Origin: Bacteroidales bacterium UBA1216
Lineage (GTDB): Bacteria; Bacteroidota; Bacteroidia; Bacteroidales; Paludibacteraceae
NCBI GenBank assembly: GCA_002309255.1
Contig: DBXI01000037.1
Location: forward strand, 1-49,847
Direction of reading: 5' to 3'
Length of the DNA: 49,847 nt
The position numbers and the translations under genes are program-made. The notes under the pieces were generated by a model. It did no database searches, was not told the DNA's origin, and saw only the letters and a list, made by a program, of their open reading frames with translations. Below are positions 36,035 to 44,534 of this stretch, piece after piece. Every line of letters starts with the position of its first letter. The first letter of the stretch is position 1.

Positions 36035-37336
36035 ATGACAGAGATAATACCTTTACCATTGGATTTGGAGGCCGAGAGCATCATCAAGGTGATGGGCGTA
36101 GGCGGTGGTGGTGGCAACGCAGTGAACCACATGTACAAGATGGGCATCAAGGATGTCAGTTTCCTGGTATGTAACACCGATAGAATAGCTTTGGGACAAT
36201 CGAGTGTGCCATCGAAGTTGCAGTTAGGTCCGGGTCTGGGTGCAGGCGGCAAGCCAGAACGCGCCCGTGAACTGGCAAACGAGAACCGCGAGCGTATCCG
36301 TGAGGCTCTGAACGACGGCACGAAGATGCTGTTCATCACAGCCGGCATGGGTGGCGGTACGGGTACCGGTGCATCGCCAATCGTAGCTGAGGTAGCGCAG
36401 GAGATGGAGATACTGACCGTAGGTATAGTAACTATCCCGTTTGCGTTTGAGGGCAAGCCGAAGATCCGGAAGGCGCTGGTGGGTGTAGCCGAGTTGGCGG
36501 AGCATGTGGATGCGCTGCTGGTGATCAACAACGAGAAGCTGTGCAAGATCTTCCCAGACCTGGATCTGCCCAACGCGTTCGACAAATCGGACGACGTGGT
36601 GAGCAACGCCGCCAAGTCGATAGCCGAGATTATCACCGTACCCGGTTACATCAACACCGACTTTGCCGACGTATATAACACCTTGAAGAAAGGCGGCGTA
36701 GCGATTATGAACGTGGGTCAAGCCAGTGGTGAGGAGCGCATCACGCGCGCCATCAAGAACGCGCTGGAGTCTCCGCTGGTGAACACGAACGATGTGCGTG
36801 GTGCCTCTCGCGTGCTGCTGCAGTTCTACTGCTCAAAGGAGAATGCGATCCGAATGAACGAGTTCAGCCAGATCACGCAGTTCGTGGAGCAGGTTGGCGA
36901 GGAGGTAGAGGTGCAATGGGGTGCGAGTTACGATGAGAGCTTAGGCGATGACGTGCGTGTGACGATCATAGCTACCGGCTACAGTGTGAGCGATATACCC
37001 GGCATCAACGCTATCCCGCTGGAGATCATCAATCAGGAGAAAAAAGAGGAGATCGTTGCCGCACCGGAACAGCCCAAGACGATTGAGGATGCAATGGATC
37101 GCTTCTATCCGCAGGACGACCCCAAAGCGCCTGAGGAAGTAGAGCAGAAAGAGGAAGAGCCGCAGACCGAAGAAGAGCCTGAGCAGCAGGAAGAACCGCC
37201 TTCCGCCGAGCCCACAGCACCGCAGCCCGAGCAACCCACTCAACCCAAACCTCAGTACGACTTCATCGACTTTGAGGACGATGAGGCGCTCGCCGGAGCA
37301 GAGGAGCAGCCCGCGTGGATGAGGAACCGAAGATAA
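36035..37336 (+). CDS. ftsZ: Cell-division GTPase FtsZ
   Basis: Polymerises at midcell and directs septum formation. The 433 residues hold the GTPase core: VMGVGGGGGNAVNHM, tubulin signature GGGTGTG (106-112) in AGMGGGTGTGASP, and the T7-type segment GYINTDFADV. After about residue 320 there is a variable linker rich in Glu, Pro and Gln (EEPQTEEEPEQQEEPPSAEP), then the conserved tail YDFIDFEDDEALAG and AWMRNRR that binds FtsA in this phylum. Start at ATG 36035. Confidence 0.98.
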   Translation: MTEIIPLPLDLEAESIIKVMGVGGGGGNAVNHMYKMGIKDVSFLVCNTDRIALGQSSVPSKLQLGPGLGAGGKPERARELANENRERIREALNDGTKMLFITAGMGGGTGTGASPIVAEVAQEMEILTVGIVTIPFAFEGKPKIRKALVGVAELAEHVDALLVINNEKLCKIFPDLDLPNAFDKSDDVVSNAAKSIAEIITVPGYINTDFADVYNTLKKGGVAIMNVGQASGEERITRAIKNALESPLVNTNDVRGASRVLLQFYCSKENAIRMNEFSQITQFVEQVGEEVEVQWGASYDESLGDDVRVTIIATGYSVSDIPGINAIPLEIINQEKKEEIVAAPEQPKTIEDAMDRFYPQDDPKAPEEVEQKEEEPQTEEEPEQQEEPPSAEPTAPQPEQPTQPKPQYDFIDFEDDEALAGAEEQPAWMRNRR

Positions 37337-37377
37337 TAGACCGCTTACGCTGAAAGAGAAAAGACAAAAGATAGATT
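37337..37377 (+). repeat. E hairpin module between ftsZ and dedA
   Basis: One unit, GACCGCTTACGCTGAAAGAG, followed by AAAAGACAAAAGAT. It occupies the whole spacer. Confidence 0.65.
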
Positions 37378-38031
37378 ATGAGTTTGATAGATGATATTAT
37401 TGCTTGGTACTCGGCACACATGAACTATGCGTCGATCACGGCGCTGATGGCTGTTGAGTCGTCGTTCATACCGTTCCCGAGTGAGGTGGTTATTCCACCT
37501 GCGGCATTTGTGGCGGGTCAGCCGGAGAGCGTGCTGTGCGCAACAGGTAACTACCCTATTGACGTGCTGCTGATCGTGCTGTTCGGCACGCTGGGCGCGA
37601 TGATCGGTGCAGTTATCAACTACGCCTTGTCGGTCTGGCTGGGACGGCTGATCATCTACAAGTTCGCCGATTCACGGCTGGGACATCTGTGTCTGCTATC
37701 GAGCGAGAAGTTAGAGCGTGCTGAGGCGTACTTCCGCGAGCACGGCAATGTGTCCACGTTCATCGGTCGGTTCATACCGGGTATACGTCAGCTGATCTCG
37801 ATTCCGGCAGGCTTGGCACGGATGCATTTCGGTGCGTTCCTTTGGTGGACGTTCTTAGGTGCGTTCATCTGGAACTGTGTGCTGGCTGCAATAGGTTATG
37901 TTGCTGCGGGTCAGATGGATCTGATCAAGGAGTACAGCCACGAGCTGAGCATCGTGCTGATCGCCTTGTTCGGTGTGCTGATCCTATATATAGCCATCAA
38001 ACAGCTGATTAAACTACGCCGCAAACAATAA
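37378..38031 (+). CDS. DedA-family membrane protein
   Basis: A 217-residue inner-membrane protein of the DedA (SNARE-associated/VTT) family, implicated in flipping undecaprenyl phosphate or other phospholipids. Typical sequence: ALMAVESSFIPFPSEVVIPP near the N-terminus (with the acidic residue), GTLGAMIGAVINYALSVWLG, then FIGRFIPGIRQLISIPAG with the conserved Arg pair, and two C-terminal helices. Five to six hydrophobic stretches are visible. Placement after ftsZ is compatible with a role in recycling lipid carrier for peptidoglycan synthesis, but that is inference. Confidence 0.93.
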   Translation: MSLIDDIIAWYSAHMNYASITALMAVESSFIPFPSEVVIPPAAFVAGQPESVLCATGNYPIDVLLIVLFGTLGAMIGAVINYALSVWLGRLIIYKFADSRLGHLCLLSSEKLERAEAYFREHGNVSTFIGRFIPGIRQLISIPAGLARMHFGAFLWWTFLGAFIWNCVLAAIGYVAAGQMDLIKEYSHELSIVLIALFGVLILYIAIKQLIKLRRKQ

Positions 38032-38035
38032 CAGC

Positions 38036-38055
38036 ATCAGCCAAGATTGGCTGAT
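38036..38055. repeat. Palindrome F, copy 2
   Basis: ATCAGCCAA, 2 nt, TTGGCTGAT is the same as 24021-24040 apart from the 2-nt centre (GA here, TC there). It lies in the dedA-comF spacer. Confidence 0.75.
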
Positions 38056-38069
38056 CGATACTGATAGTT

Positions 38070-38771
38070 ATGTTATCGCCCTTGCTTGAGTTGTTCTACC
38101 CCTCGTTGTGCCGTGTGTGCCAACGAGGGGTAGATTCGAATAATACGTTGTGCACCGAATGCCTGAGCAAGTTACCTCGCACCGAACATCACTTGCTGCG
38201 TGACAACAACGTGGAGATGCTGCTGAGCGACCTGTTCGATCGTCCCCGCAAGCGCTGGTATGACCGTCGGTTCGTTTGCGGAGGTGCGTGGTTGCGATAC
38301 AACGATGATGTAGCCAAGATCATACACTCCGGCAAGTTCTTCGAGTGCCCCGAGCTATTGGAGTACCTTGGTCGTCAGGCAGCGATAGAGTGGCAACAGA
38401 GCGGATTTTTTAACGGGATAGACCTGCTTGTGCCAGTACCGATCCATCCTCGCCGGTTGAATGATCGCGGCTATAACCAGAGCGAATATATCTGTCGCGG
38501 AATGGCATCCATTCTTCGCTTACCAATTGACACAACAACTATATACCGCATCAAGGACACAGAGAAGCAGTCGCAACTGAATGACGAGGAGCGAAAGAAG
38601 AACGTGGAGCATGCGTTCCACATACCTGAACCCGAACGATGGCACAAGAAACATATCCTGCTGGTGGATGATGTAATCACCACCGGTGCTACTATTCGTA
38701 ACTGCCTAAAAGAAATCACGCCTATCCGGTCGTGCCGGATAAGCGTGTTTTCGTTGGCTATCGCCCGCTGA
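38070..38771 (+). CDS. comF: ComF-family amidophosphoribosyltransferase-like protein
   Basis: A 233-residue cytoplasmic protein with an N-terminal zinc ribbon (CRVCQRG ... CTECLSKLP) and a type I phosphoribosyltransferase domain with PVPIHPRRLNDRGYNQSEYI and the PRPP-binding HILLVDDVITTGATI. ComF proteins are linked to DNA uptake in competent bacteria, but in Bacteroidales the function is not established. A perfect 13-bp inverted repeat lies in codons 10-22. The stop codon directly abuts the stop of the convergent NhaD-like gene. Confidence 0.92.
   Translation: MLSPLLELFYPSLCRVCQRGVDSNNTLCTECLSKLPRTEHHLLRDNNVEMLLSDLFDRPRKRWYDRRFVCGGAWLRYNDDVAKIIHSGKFFECPELLEYLGRQAAIEWQQSGFFNGIDLLVPVPIHPRRLNDRGYNQSEYICRGMASILRLPIDTTTIYRIKDTEKQSQLNDEERKKNVEHAFHIPEPERWHKKHILLVDDVITTGATIRNCLKEITPIRSCRISVFSLAIAR
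38096..38133. repeat. 13-bp inverted repeat in the comF zinc-ribbon codons
   Basis: CTACCCCTCGTTG (38096-38108) pairs perfectly with CAACGAGGGGTAG (38121-38133), with a 12-nt loop. It starts 26 nt inside the gene and encodes the first Cys pair. It could hinder ribosomes early in the message. Confidence 0.8.
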
Positions 38772-40085
38772 TTAGATGAACAGGAGCTGTACGATCACGT
38801 AGATCGGCAAGCAGACGATCAGCGAGAACTTAATCATGTAACCGAAGAACGACGGCATGGATATGCCGGACTCCTCTGCGATAGATTTAACCATGAAGTT
38901 AGGTCCATTGCCAATATACGTCAGGGCACCGAAGAATACTGCACCCATCGAGATAGCTTTCAGGAACGGATCAGTAGCCAGCAGAGCGCCTTCAGGTGCT
39001 GCCATAGCATTGAATACCATAGCTGTAGGAGCGTTATCCAGGAATGCTGAAAGGACACCCGTTGTATATACATACTGCCACGGGTCACTCAGCACTTTCT
39101 TGATAGCATCCGCATTCTCGGTCAAGAACTGTAGCGCCGGTGTCATCGTAGCAAAGATACCCAGGAACACGCAAGCCACCTCCAGGATAGGAGTCCAGGA
39201 GTAACCGTTCTTAACGCGAACTTCCTTCTTGGTTGTAAGCATCGAGCAGATGATGATCAGGATAAAGATCCACTCACGCGTAAGCTTGAAGTAGAACGGA
39301 ACCTCGCCATTGGCATAATTCTCTGCACGCATGAAAGGCAAGTAGTTGTCGTTGATGAAGAACGTAGAAGCTACCACGCACAGCAACCAGAAGATGTTGA
39401 TCAATCCGCTCATCTGCAGCTTGCCAGCTTCACGAACGTCAGCCTGAATGTTCTCAGTCGGCTCTTTGCGATAGAAGTACGTATCAACCAGGAAGTAAGC
39501 CAGCAGCAACAACGCACCGGTCACCAGCCACTCACCCACCATGTTCTGCAACCACCATGTGAACGGGGCGCCCTTCATGAACAGCAGGAACAATGGGGGA
39601 TCACCCAGCGGAGAAAGCAGACCACCGCAGTTAGCTACGATAGCGATGAAGAACAGGATCGTGTGCACCTTGTACTTACGCTGCGAGATCGTTTGGATAA
39701 GCAGACGGATCAACAGCATAGCAGCACCTGTCGTACCCATAAACGAAGCCAGCGCCCAACCGATAGCCATGATAACGGTGTTGGTCAAAGGCGTAGCCTT
39801 CAGGTCACCGCGGATACAGATGCCGCCGGTGGTTACGAATAGCGCCATCAACAGCAGGATGAACGGCACGTAATCGAAAATCATCTGGTGTATCAGTTCG
39901 TGGCTCATGCCATTCACGCACAGCCAGATACCTACCGGTACGCCCAGGATCAGGGAGACATACAACTTGTGCAAGTTGTGCTCCCACCACTCACCCACAT
40001 GGGGGATAAGCGGCAAGATAGCAATGCACAGAAGCATCACTACGAACGGGATTAACATCCACGCAGGAATTAAATGTTCAATCAT
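38772..40085 (-). CDS. NhaD-type / CitMHS_2 sodium:proton antiporter-like carrier
   Basis: A 437-residue inner-membrane carrier of the ion transporter superfamily, with about 11-12 hydrophobic segments. Diagnostic motifs are GGLLSPLGDPPLFLLF, SAFLDNAPTAMVFNAM and FFGALTYIGNGPNFMVKSI, found in NhaD antiporters and the Bacteroidales family labelled putative citrate transport. Exchange of Na+ for H+ is the likely activity. It has its own promoter at 40161-40192 and ends back to back with comF, with no spacer. Confidence 0.9.
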   Translation of the reverse strand: MIEHLIPAWMLIPFVVMLLCIAILPLIPHVGEWWEHNLHKLYVSLILGVPVGIWLCVNGMSHELIHQMIFDYVPFILLLMALFVTTGGICIRGDLKATPLTNTVIMAIGWALASFMGTTGAAMLLIRLLIQTISQRKYKVHTILFFIAIVANCGGLLSPLGDPPLFLLFMKGAPFTWWLQNMVGEWLVTGALLLLAYFLVDTYFYRKEPTENIQADVREAGKLQMSGLINIFWLLCVVASTFFINDNYLPFMRAENYANGEVPFYFKLTREWIFILIIICSMLTTKKEVRVKNGYSWTPILEVACVFLGIFATMTPALQFLTENADAIKKVLSDPWQYVYTTGVLSAFLDNAPTAMVFNAMAAPEGALLATDPFLKAISMGAVFFGALTYIGNGPNFMVKSIAEESGISMPSFFGYMIKFSLIVCLPIYVIVQLLFI

Positions 40086-40160
40086 GATTAATATATCTTG
40101 GTTAGTAGTTTATTACGCTGTCAAACGGTGCATAAGGCATGAGGCGCATAAAATTTCATG

Positions 40161-40192
40161 CAAAGGTACGAAAAATTTCTCACATTTGCAAA
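40161..40192 (-). promoter_or_regulatory. Promoter of the NhaD-like gene
   Basis: On the minus strand: TTTG (40192-40189), exactly 20 nt, TACCTTTG (40168-40161). The leader would be about 70 nt. The gap 40086-40262 holds no gene. Confidence 0.8.
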
Positions 40193-40262
40193 TGATTGCG
40201 TGTTTTTTTTCCACATTTGTGCATTTTTACGCAAATACATGCCTTAGCAGGCCGTTGTTGTG

Positions 40263-41555
40263 CTATTTAAGTCGCAGAAATCCTATGCCGAATCGTCGTA
40301 CAGCTTCTCGCTCGAGCTCCTCGCGCACGGATGGGTGTGCGATGCTGATGAGTGCTTTGGCTCGTTCGGCGAGCGGAAGGTTGCGCAGATAGACTATACC
40401 CTGCTCCGTCACCACATACTGTGTCTGAAAACGTGTGGTGACCACTCCTGCGCCCGGGCGCAGATGCGACACGATCTTCGATTGTCCCTTGTCAGTCATA
40501 CTGGGCATAGCTATGAAGCACTTGCCTCCCTCGGAGAGTGCTGCGCCGTACATGAAGTCATGCTGTCCGCCTACGCCGGAGATGATGGTCTCTCCGATGG
40601 AGTCGGCGCAGATCTGTCCGGTGATGTCGATCTCCACAGCGGAGTTGATGGCCATCGCCTTGGGGTTCTGACGGATGTTCTGCGGGTCGTTGGTCCATGC
40701 CACGTCGCGGATGACGAAGTCGGGGTTACCATCCACATGATCATACAGGTGGCGTGAGCCGAGGATGAGGCTTCCGACGCTCTTGCCCGGGTAGAGAGCT
40801 TTGCAGGAGTTATCGATCACTCCGCGCTCAATGAGCGGCAGTACGCCATCTGTGATCGCCTCGGTGTGCAAGCCCAGGTGCTTATGATTGCCCAGGGCGT
40901 TGATGACCGCATTGGGGATCCCTCCTACCCCAATCTGCAACGTAGCGCCATCGGGGATCTGCTCAGCTATATATCGGCCGATGCGGGACTCTACCTCATT
41001 GGGAACAGGTGTGGGCACCTCGATCAGCGGCTCGTCGCCGCGGCACATGGCACTGATCTGCGATACATGGATAACAGGGTCGCCAAACGTGCGGGGCATA
41101 TATTTATTCACCTGCGCGATGACCGTACGAGCGCACCCGGCACCCGAATAGGCTATGTCCGCCGAGATGCCATACGAGCAGTAGCCGTTCTCGTCCGGCT
41201 CGGATACGTTCAGGAACGCTACATCCACCGGCACTTGTCCGCTGCGGAAGAGGAAAGGTACCTCGCCCAGGAAACAAGGGATGGTGTCCGCCAGTCCTTC
41301 GCGCATAGCGTGACGGAGGTAGTTGGGCACAAAGATCGACAGCGCACGGAATGAATCGACGTACTCCTTCTTGGCATACGGTGCATCCTCGGGATGAATA
41401 CCGAAGCCAGAGATGAGCTTCACGTCACGCAGTTCGCTTGCGCGCTCGGTCAAGGCACGCAGCAGTACGTACGGCACGGAGGTTGAACCTTGAACAACAA
41501 TCGTATCGCCGGATTTGACGAGCGAGACGGCTTCTAATGGGCTGACGTATTTCAT
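40263..41555 (-). CDS. Acetyl-CoA hydrolase / 4-hydroxybutyrate CoA-transferase family
   Basis: A 430-residue cytoplasmic CoA-transferase of the family containing acetyl-CoA hydrolase and butyryl-CoA/4-hydroxybutyrate:acetate CoA-transferases. Visible motifs are QGSTSVPYVL (N-terminal CoA-binding fold), GDPVIHVSQISAMCRGDEPL, LQIGVGGIPNAV, LGLHTEAITDG (the Glu is the likely covalent catalytic residue) and GVGGQHDFMYGA. It overlaps the aminotransferase upstream by four bases, so the pair is one operon. Together they could serve amino acid fermentation: transamination to a 2-oxo acid, later CoA transfer to acetate. The acyl substrate cannot be fixed from sequence. Confidence 0.9.
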   Translation of the reverse strand: MKYVSPLEAVSLVKSGDTIVVQGSTSVPYVLLRALTERASELRDVKLISGFGIHPEDAPYAKKEYVDSFRALSIFVPNYLRHAMREGLADTIPCFLGEVPFLFRSGQVPVDVAFLNVSEPDENGYCSYGISADIAYSGAGCARTVIAQVNKYMPRTFGDPVIHVSQISAMCRGDEPLIEVPTPVPNEVESRIGRYIAEQIPDGATLQIGVGGIPNAVINALGNHKHLGLHTEAITDGVLPLIERGVIDNSCKALYPGKSVGSLILGSRHLYDHVDGNPDFVIRDVAWTNDPQNIRQNPKAMAINSAVEIDITGQICADSIGETIISGVGGQHDFMYGAALSEGGKCFIAMPSMTDKGQSKIVSHLRPGAGVVTTRFQTQYVVTEQGIVYLRNLPLAERAKALISIAHPSVREELEREAVRRFGIGFLRLK

Positions 41556-42895
41556 ACCTGCTCTTTTGATGAAAAATCTCTGTCAAACAATGCGAGTCGT
41601 TCGTCCAGTACGTCGAATTGGTCATCGCGCATAGCTGCTGAGCATCCGCGCAGGCCTTCGCGTCGTGCGCCGGTGGAGATGAGCGAGATAGCCGACACGC
41701 CGTAGTAGATCAGTTTGTTCACCAGCTGCTCGCCCGTCCAGTCGCGGTAGGTGAAGGTGAAGAAGAACCCGTCGCCTACAGGTTTATCATCGGCATCTTT
41801 GTCATAAACCACATGGAAGTGATGTTTCTCCATGATCTGCTTGATACGATGCGCGCGGTCGGCATAGATGTGCGTCTTCTCCACAAAGTTGATCTTACCT
41901 TCCGCTGCCGCCTTCATCATCGCGGCCATGGCGTGCTGCACAGAGTGTGAGACACCGGAGGAGATAGCGTACAGGATCTGATAGATCAGGGTGCGCATGA
42001 ACTGTCCGTCGTTGTTGTAGCGGATGGTGAGCGCGGGGAAGTGGCGGTGCGCCAGGTCGGGGTTGACAGCTATGACGGCTGCGCGTTCGCCGGCGTAAGA
42101 GAAGATCTTGGAGCAGGAGACGAGATGGACGCAGTTCATCGTGTAGCGGCCAACTGTTGGCTGGAAAGGCGCGCAGTACGGCTTGCCGCGATTGGGGTCG
42201 CGGAAGTCCATGTTCAGGTAGGCCACATCCTCAATGACGATCGTGTCATAGCGGTTAGCCAGCTGACCGATTGTGCGCAGTTCATACTCCGTCAGACACA
42301 TCCATGATGGGTTGTTCGGGTTGCTGAACAGGATGGCGGAGATGTTGCCTTTCTGCAGTTTAGCCTCCAGCGCATCGCGCAGCGCGTCGCCTCGGTAGTC
42401 GCCTATATCAATCGAATCGACCTTGAGTCCAATGACTATGCTCTGTTGCTTCTGCACGGGGAAGCAGGGGTCAAGGAAGAGGACCGTATCCTTATCCGGT
42501 CGCAGTTGCGAGATGAGTGTATCCAGCGCGTAGCAGCCCTGCATCGATCCTACGGTGGGAACGATGCACTCCTCAGGGATGTTCAGCCCCAAAAAGGCTT
42601 TGATGAACTCCGAGGCGTTCTTGGTGAGTTCAGGTATGCCGGTGATGAGCGGGTACTTGTTCGCGCAGCCGGCTTGCAGGGCTTTGACCTGTGCCTCTAT
42701 GCCTATCTGTTCGGCCGGCAGACCTGGGTTGCCGAGCTCCATGTGCACGTAGTCGCAGTCGGTTTGGCGCTCTATCTCGCGCACGATACCCACCATCTGG
42801 CGGATCGTAGCGTTCCCTAACTCATGTGCATCCATCAAGCCAAAGGCACCGCACACGTTATCAACAAGTGTTTTGTCTAAGGGGTAGTTGTTCAT
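41552..42895 (-). CDS. Class I/II aminotransferase
   Basis: A 447-residue PLP-dependent enzyme of fold type I. FSNPNNPSWMCLTEYEL and VIEDVAYLNMDF are the PLP ring region, and Lys263 in SCSKIFSYAGER is the internal aldimine lysine; R in STGARREGLRGC near the C-terminus is the expected carboxylate-binding Arg. The short N-terminal extension and KYPLITGIPELTKNASEFIK are typical of aspartate- or alanine-type enzymes of Bacteroidales. First gene of the operon with the CoA-transferase. The amino donor is not determinable. Confidence 0.92.
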   Translation of the reverse strand: MNNYPLDKTLVDNVCGAFGLMDAHELGNATIRQMVGIVREIERQTDCDYVHMELGNPGLPAEQIGIEAQVKALQAGCANKYPLITGIPELTKNASEFIKAFLGLNIPEECIVPTVGSMQGCYALDTLISQLRPDKDTVLFLDPCFPVQKQQSIVIGLKVDSIDIGDYRGDALRDALEAKLQKGNISAILFSNPNNPSWMCLTEYELRTIGQLANRYDTIVIEDVAYLNMDFRDPNRGKPYCAPFQPTVGRYTMNCVHLVSCSKIFSYAGERAAVIAVNPDLAHRHFPALTIRYNNDGQFMRTLIYQILYAISSGVSHSVQHAMAAMMKAAAEGKINFVEKTHIYADRAHRIKQIMEKHHFHVVYDKDADDKPVGDGFFFTFTYRDWTGEQLVNKLIYYGVSAISLISTGARREGLRGCSAAMRDDQFDVLDERLALFDRDFSSKEQV

Positions 42896-42903
42896 GGTAG
42901 TAT

Positions 42904-43047
42904 GATTTTAAGAAAGACCGTGCTTCGCACTCAAAGACAAAAGATAAAAGCCTAATCAGTCTTTGCAATTTTAACGGCGGGGTCTCCATAGAACTATGCT
43001 CGCGTGGGGTGTCTTGCAACGGTCTTTTTTTCTTTGAGCAAAACGGT
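42904..43047 (-). repeat. C and E modules in the mscS-aminotransferase spacer
   Basis: Minus strand: AAAGACCGTTGCAA, CACCCCACGCGAGCA, GGAGACCCCGCC, GTTAAAA (42969-43027) is module C copy 2, in which CCCCACGCG and the closing GACCCC are retained. GTCTTTGAGTGCGAAGCACG (42917-42936) is an E-like hairpin (GTGC/GCAC). GAAAGACCGT near 42913 can also pair with ACGGTCTTT near 43019 across the spacer. No gene is seen. Confidence 0.65.
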
Positions 43048-44052
43048 CTATGTTAGCATCGTTACATCCATGTGCGGGTAAGCGAAGGTGAATCCTTGCG
43101 GTGGGAGCTCGGTGTAGAAGCGCTCCTGGAGGTTAAAGAACACATCCCAGTAGTCGCTTGCGCGCACCCACGCACGCACAACAAAAGTTATATCGTTCTC
43201 GTTGAGGGATTTCAGCGCCACAAACGGTGCGGGGATTGCATCCATGCGATAGCTCACAGTGGATAGCTGGTAACGGCTGATGTTCAGTTCCTTGTACAGC
43301 GCATCCATATTCGTGTCGGCTTGCAGCACACGACTATCATCGTTGACGATGGTCAGTAGAGCCTGCTTGCATGCAGCGGCATCCACGCCATAGGAGACAC
43401 TGACCAGCCACTCTACCCTGCGCAGCGGACGACCGCTGATGTTGTTGATCGTACCATTGCTGAGCGAGCCGTTAGGCAGGATGACCACTCGGTTGTCTGG
43501 CGTGAGGATTTTGGTGGCGGTGATGTTCACCTCAATGACTTTGCCGCTGTGTCCCTGCGCATCGATGAAGTCACCCGCCTTGAACGGCTTGAAAGCCAGC
43601 AGCATCAGTCCGCCTGCGAAGTTCTGCACGGTGCCGGACAGCGCCATACCGATAGCCATACCTCCGGCGGCAAGCAGGGCTGCCAGCGAGGTGGTGTTCA
43701 CACCCAATGTGCCGACCGATACGACCACAAGCAGCACCGTTAACATGATTGATACGAACGAGGTGATGAACGAAGCGAGCGTCGGTTCGGTCTTTCGGCG
43801 CTCGAACATACGTTTCAGTCCGCGCTTAAGCATGCTGATGAGCCACATACCAACTATATAAAGCAGCAGCGCGGCCAGCACCTTCAATCCGAACTGCAGC
43901 AGCGTCTCGCCTACGGTTTGCCAAAAACCATGCGGATCGGTGCGGGCAAATTCAATCATGTGCTGCGCACCCTGCTGAATAGAGTCGCGTTTCTGCTGGA
44001 TCTGCTCCGGCGTGAGCGTGGTGGTTTGCAGAAGAATAGTCAAGATATTCAT
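43048..44052 (-). CDS. MscS-family mechanosensitive channel
   Basis: A 334-residue membrane protein of small-conductance mechanosensitive channel type. After a leader and one or two helices comes the pore helix (LAALLAAGGMAIGMALSGTVQNFAGGLMLL, about 125-155), the beta domain (DFIDAQGHSGKVIEVNITATKILTPDNRVVILPNGSLSNG) and the alpha/beta C-terminal domain. It should open under hypo-osmotic stress to release solutes. It forms a row with the DUF4293 gene (2-bp gap). Confidence 0.93.
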   Translation of the reverse strand: MNILTILLQTTTLTPEQIQQKRDSIQQGAQHMIEFARTDPHGFWQTVGETLLQFGLKVLAALLLYIVGMWLISMLKRGLKRMFERRKTEPTLASFITSFVSIMLTVLLVVVSVGTLGVNTTSLAALLAAGGMAIGMALSGTVQNFAGGLMLLAFKPFKAGDFIDAQGHSGKVIEVNITATKILTPDNRVVILPNGSLSNGTINNISGRPLRRVEWLVSVSYGVDAAACKQALLTIVNDDSRVLQADTNMDALYKELNISRYQLSTVSYRMDAIPAPFVALKSLNENDITFVVRAWVRASDYWDVFFNLQERFYTELPPQGFTFAYPHMDVTMLT

Positions 44053-44054
44053 AC

Positions 44055-44507
44055 TTATCGGATTCTATCAGCGGCACGAACGAGCGCCTCATCTTTGAGG
44101 ATAGCACGTGTGGCCATAAGTGTTAATATCATACAAATGAGCGGGAACGATGCCCATGGCAGGATGTGCCAATCGGTACCCAGAGTTACTTTGGCGAGCC
44201 AGATATAGATCGCCAGCACACCGTAGTAGCCCAAGCAGAGGAGCACGGTGAAGATGTTCAGACGCGCCTGGAGAATGCGGCGGTTGTAGAGGAAGATATC
44301 CATCAGCGCCAATACGGGAATAAGTAGCGTAGTCAAGAGCAAGCCCCACAAGCCCTGTAGCGGTGCTCCGCCAATGGCACGAAGTTCCCAGATATGTAAT
44401 TCAGCAGCCTCCTCGGGGGTGACCAGCTGCACTACAGGTAGCCAGATAAGTGCTACACCTAACGCTACTACCAGCAGTAAATAAACAGTTTGAATTCTCT
44501 GTATCAT
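44055..44507 (-). CDS. DUF4293 membrane protein
   Basis: A 150-residue protein with four membrane helices (about 6-25, 55-75, 82-103, 115-133). MIQRIQTVYLLLVVAL at the start and YNRRILQARLNIFTVLLCLG in the third segment are the marks of DUF4293, a Bacteroidetes family of unknown function. It is followed by the mscS gene, and its own upstream gap is the CAATTGTCAATTA-word spacer. Confidence 0.88.
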   Translation of the reverse strand: MIQRIQTVYLLLVVALGVALIWLPVVQLVTPEEAAELHIWELRAIGGAPLQGLWGLLLTTLLIPVLALMDIFLYNRRILQARLNIFTVLLCLGYYGVLAIYIWLAKVTLGTDWHILPWASFPLICMILTLMATRAILKDEALVRAADRIR

Positions 44508-44534
44508 ATAATATCAATTGTCAATTATCAATTG
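44508..44534. repeat. CAATTGTCAATTAT word spacer
   Basis: Three degenerate copies of TCAATTGTCAATTAT. The type is the same as 9244-9280 and 48653-48665. Confidence 0.7.
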
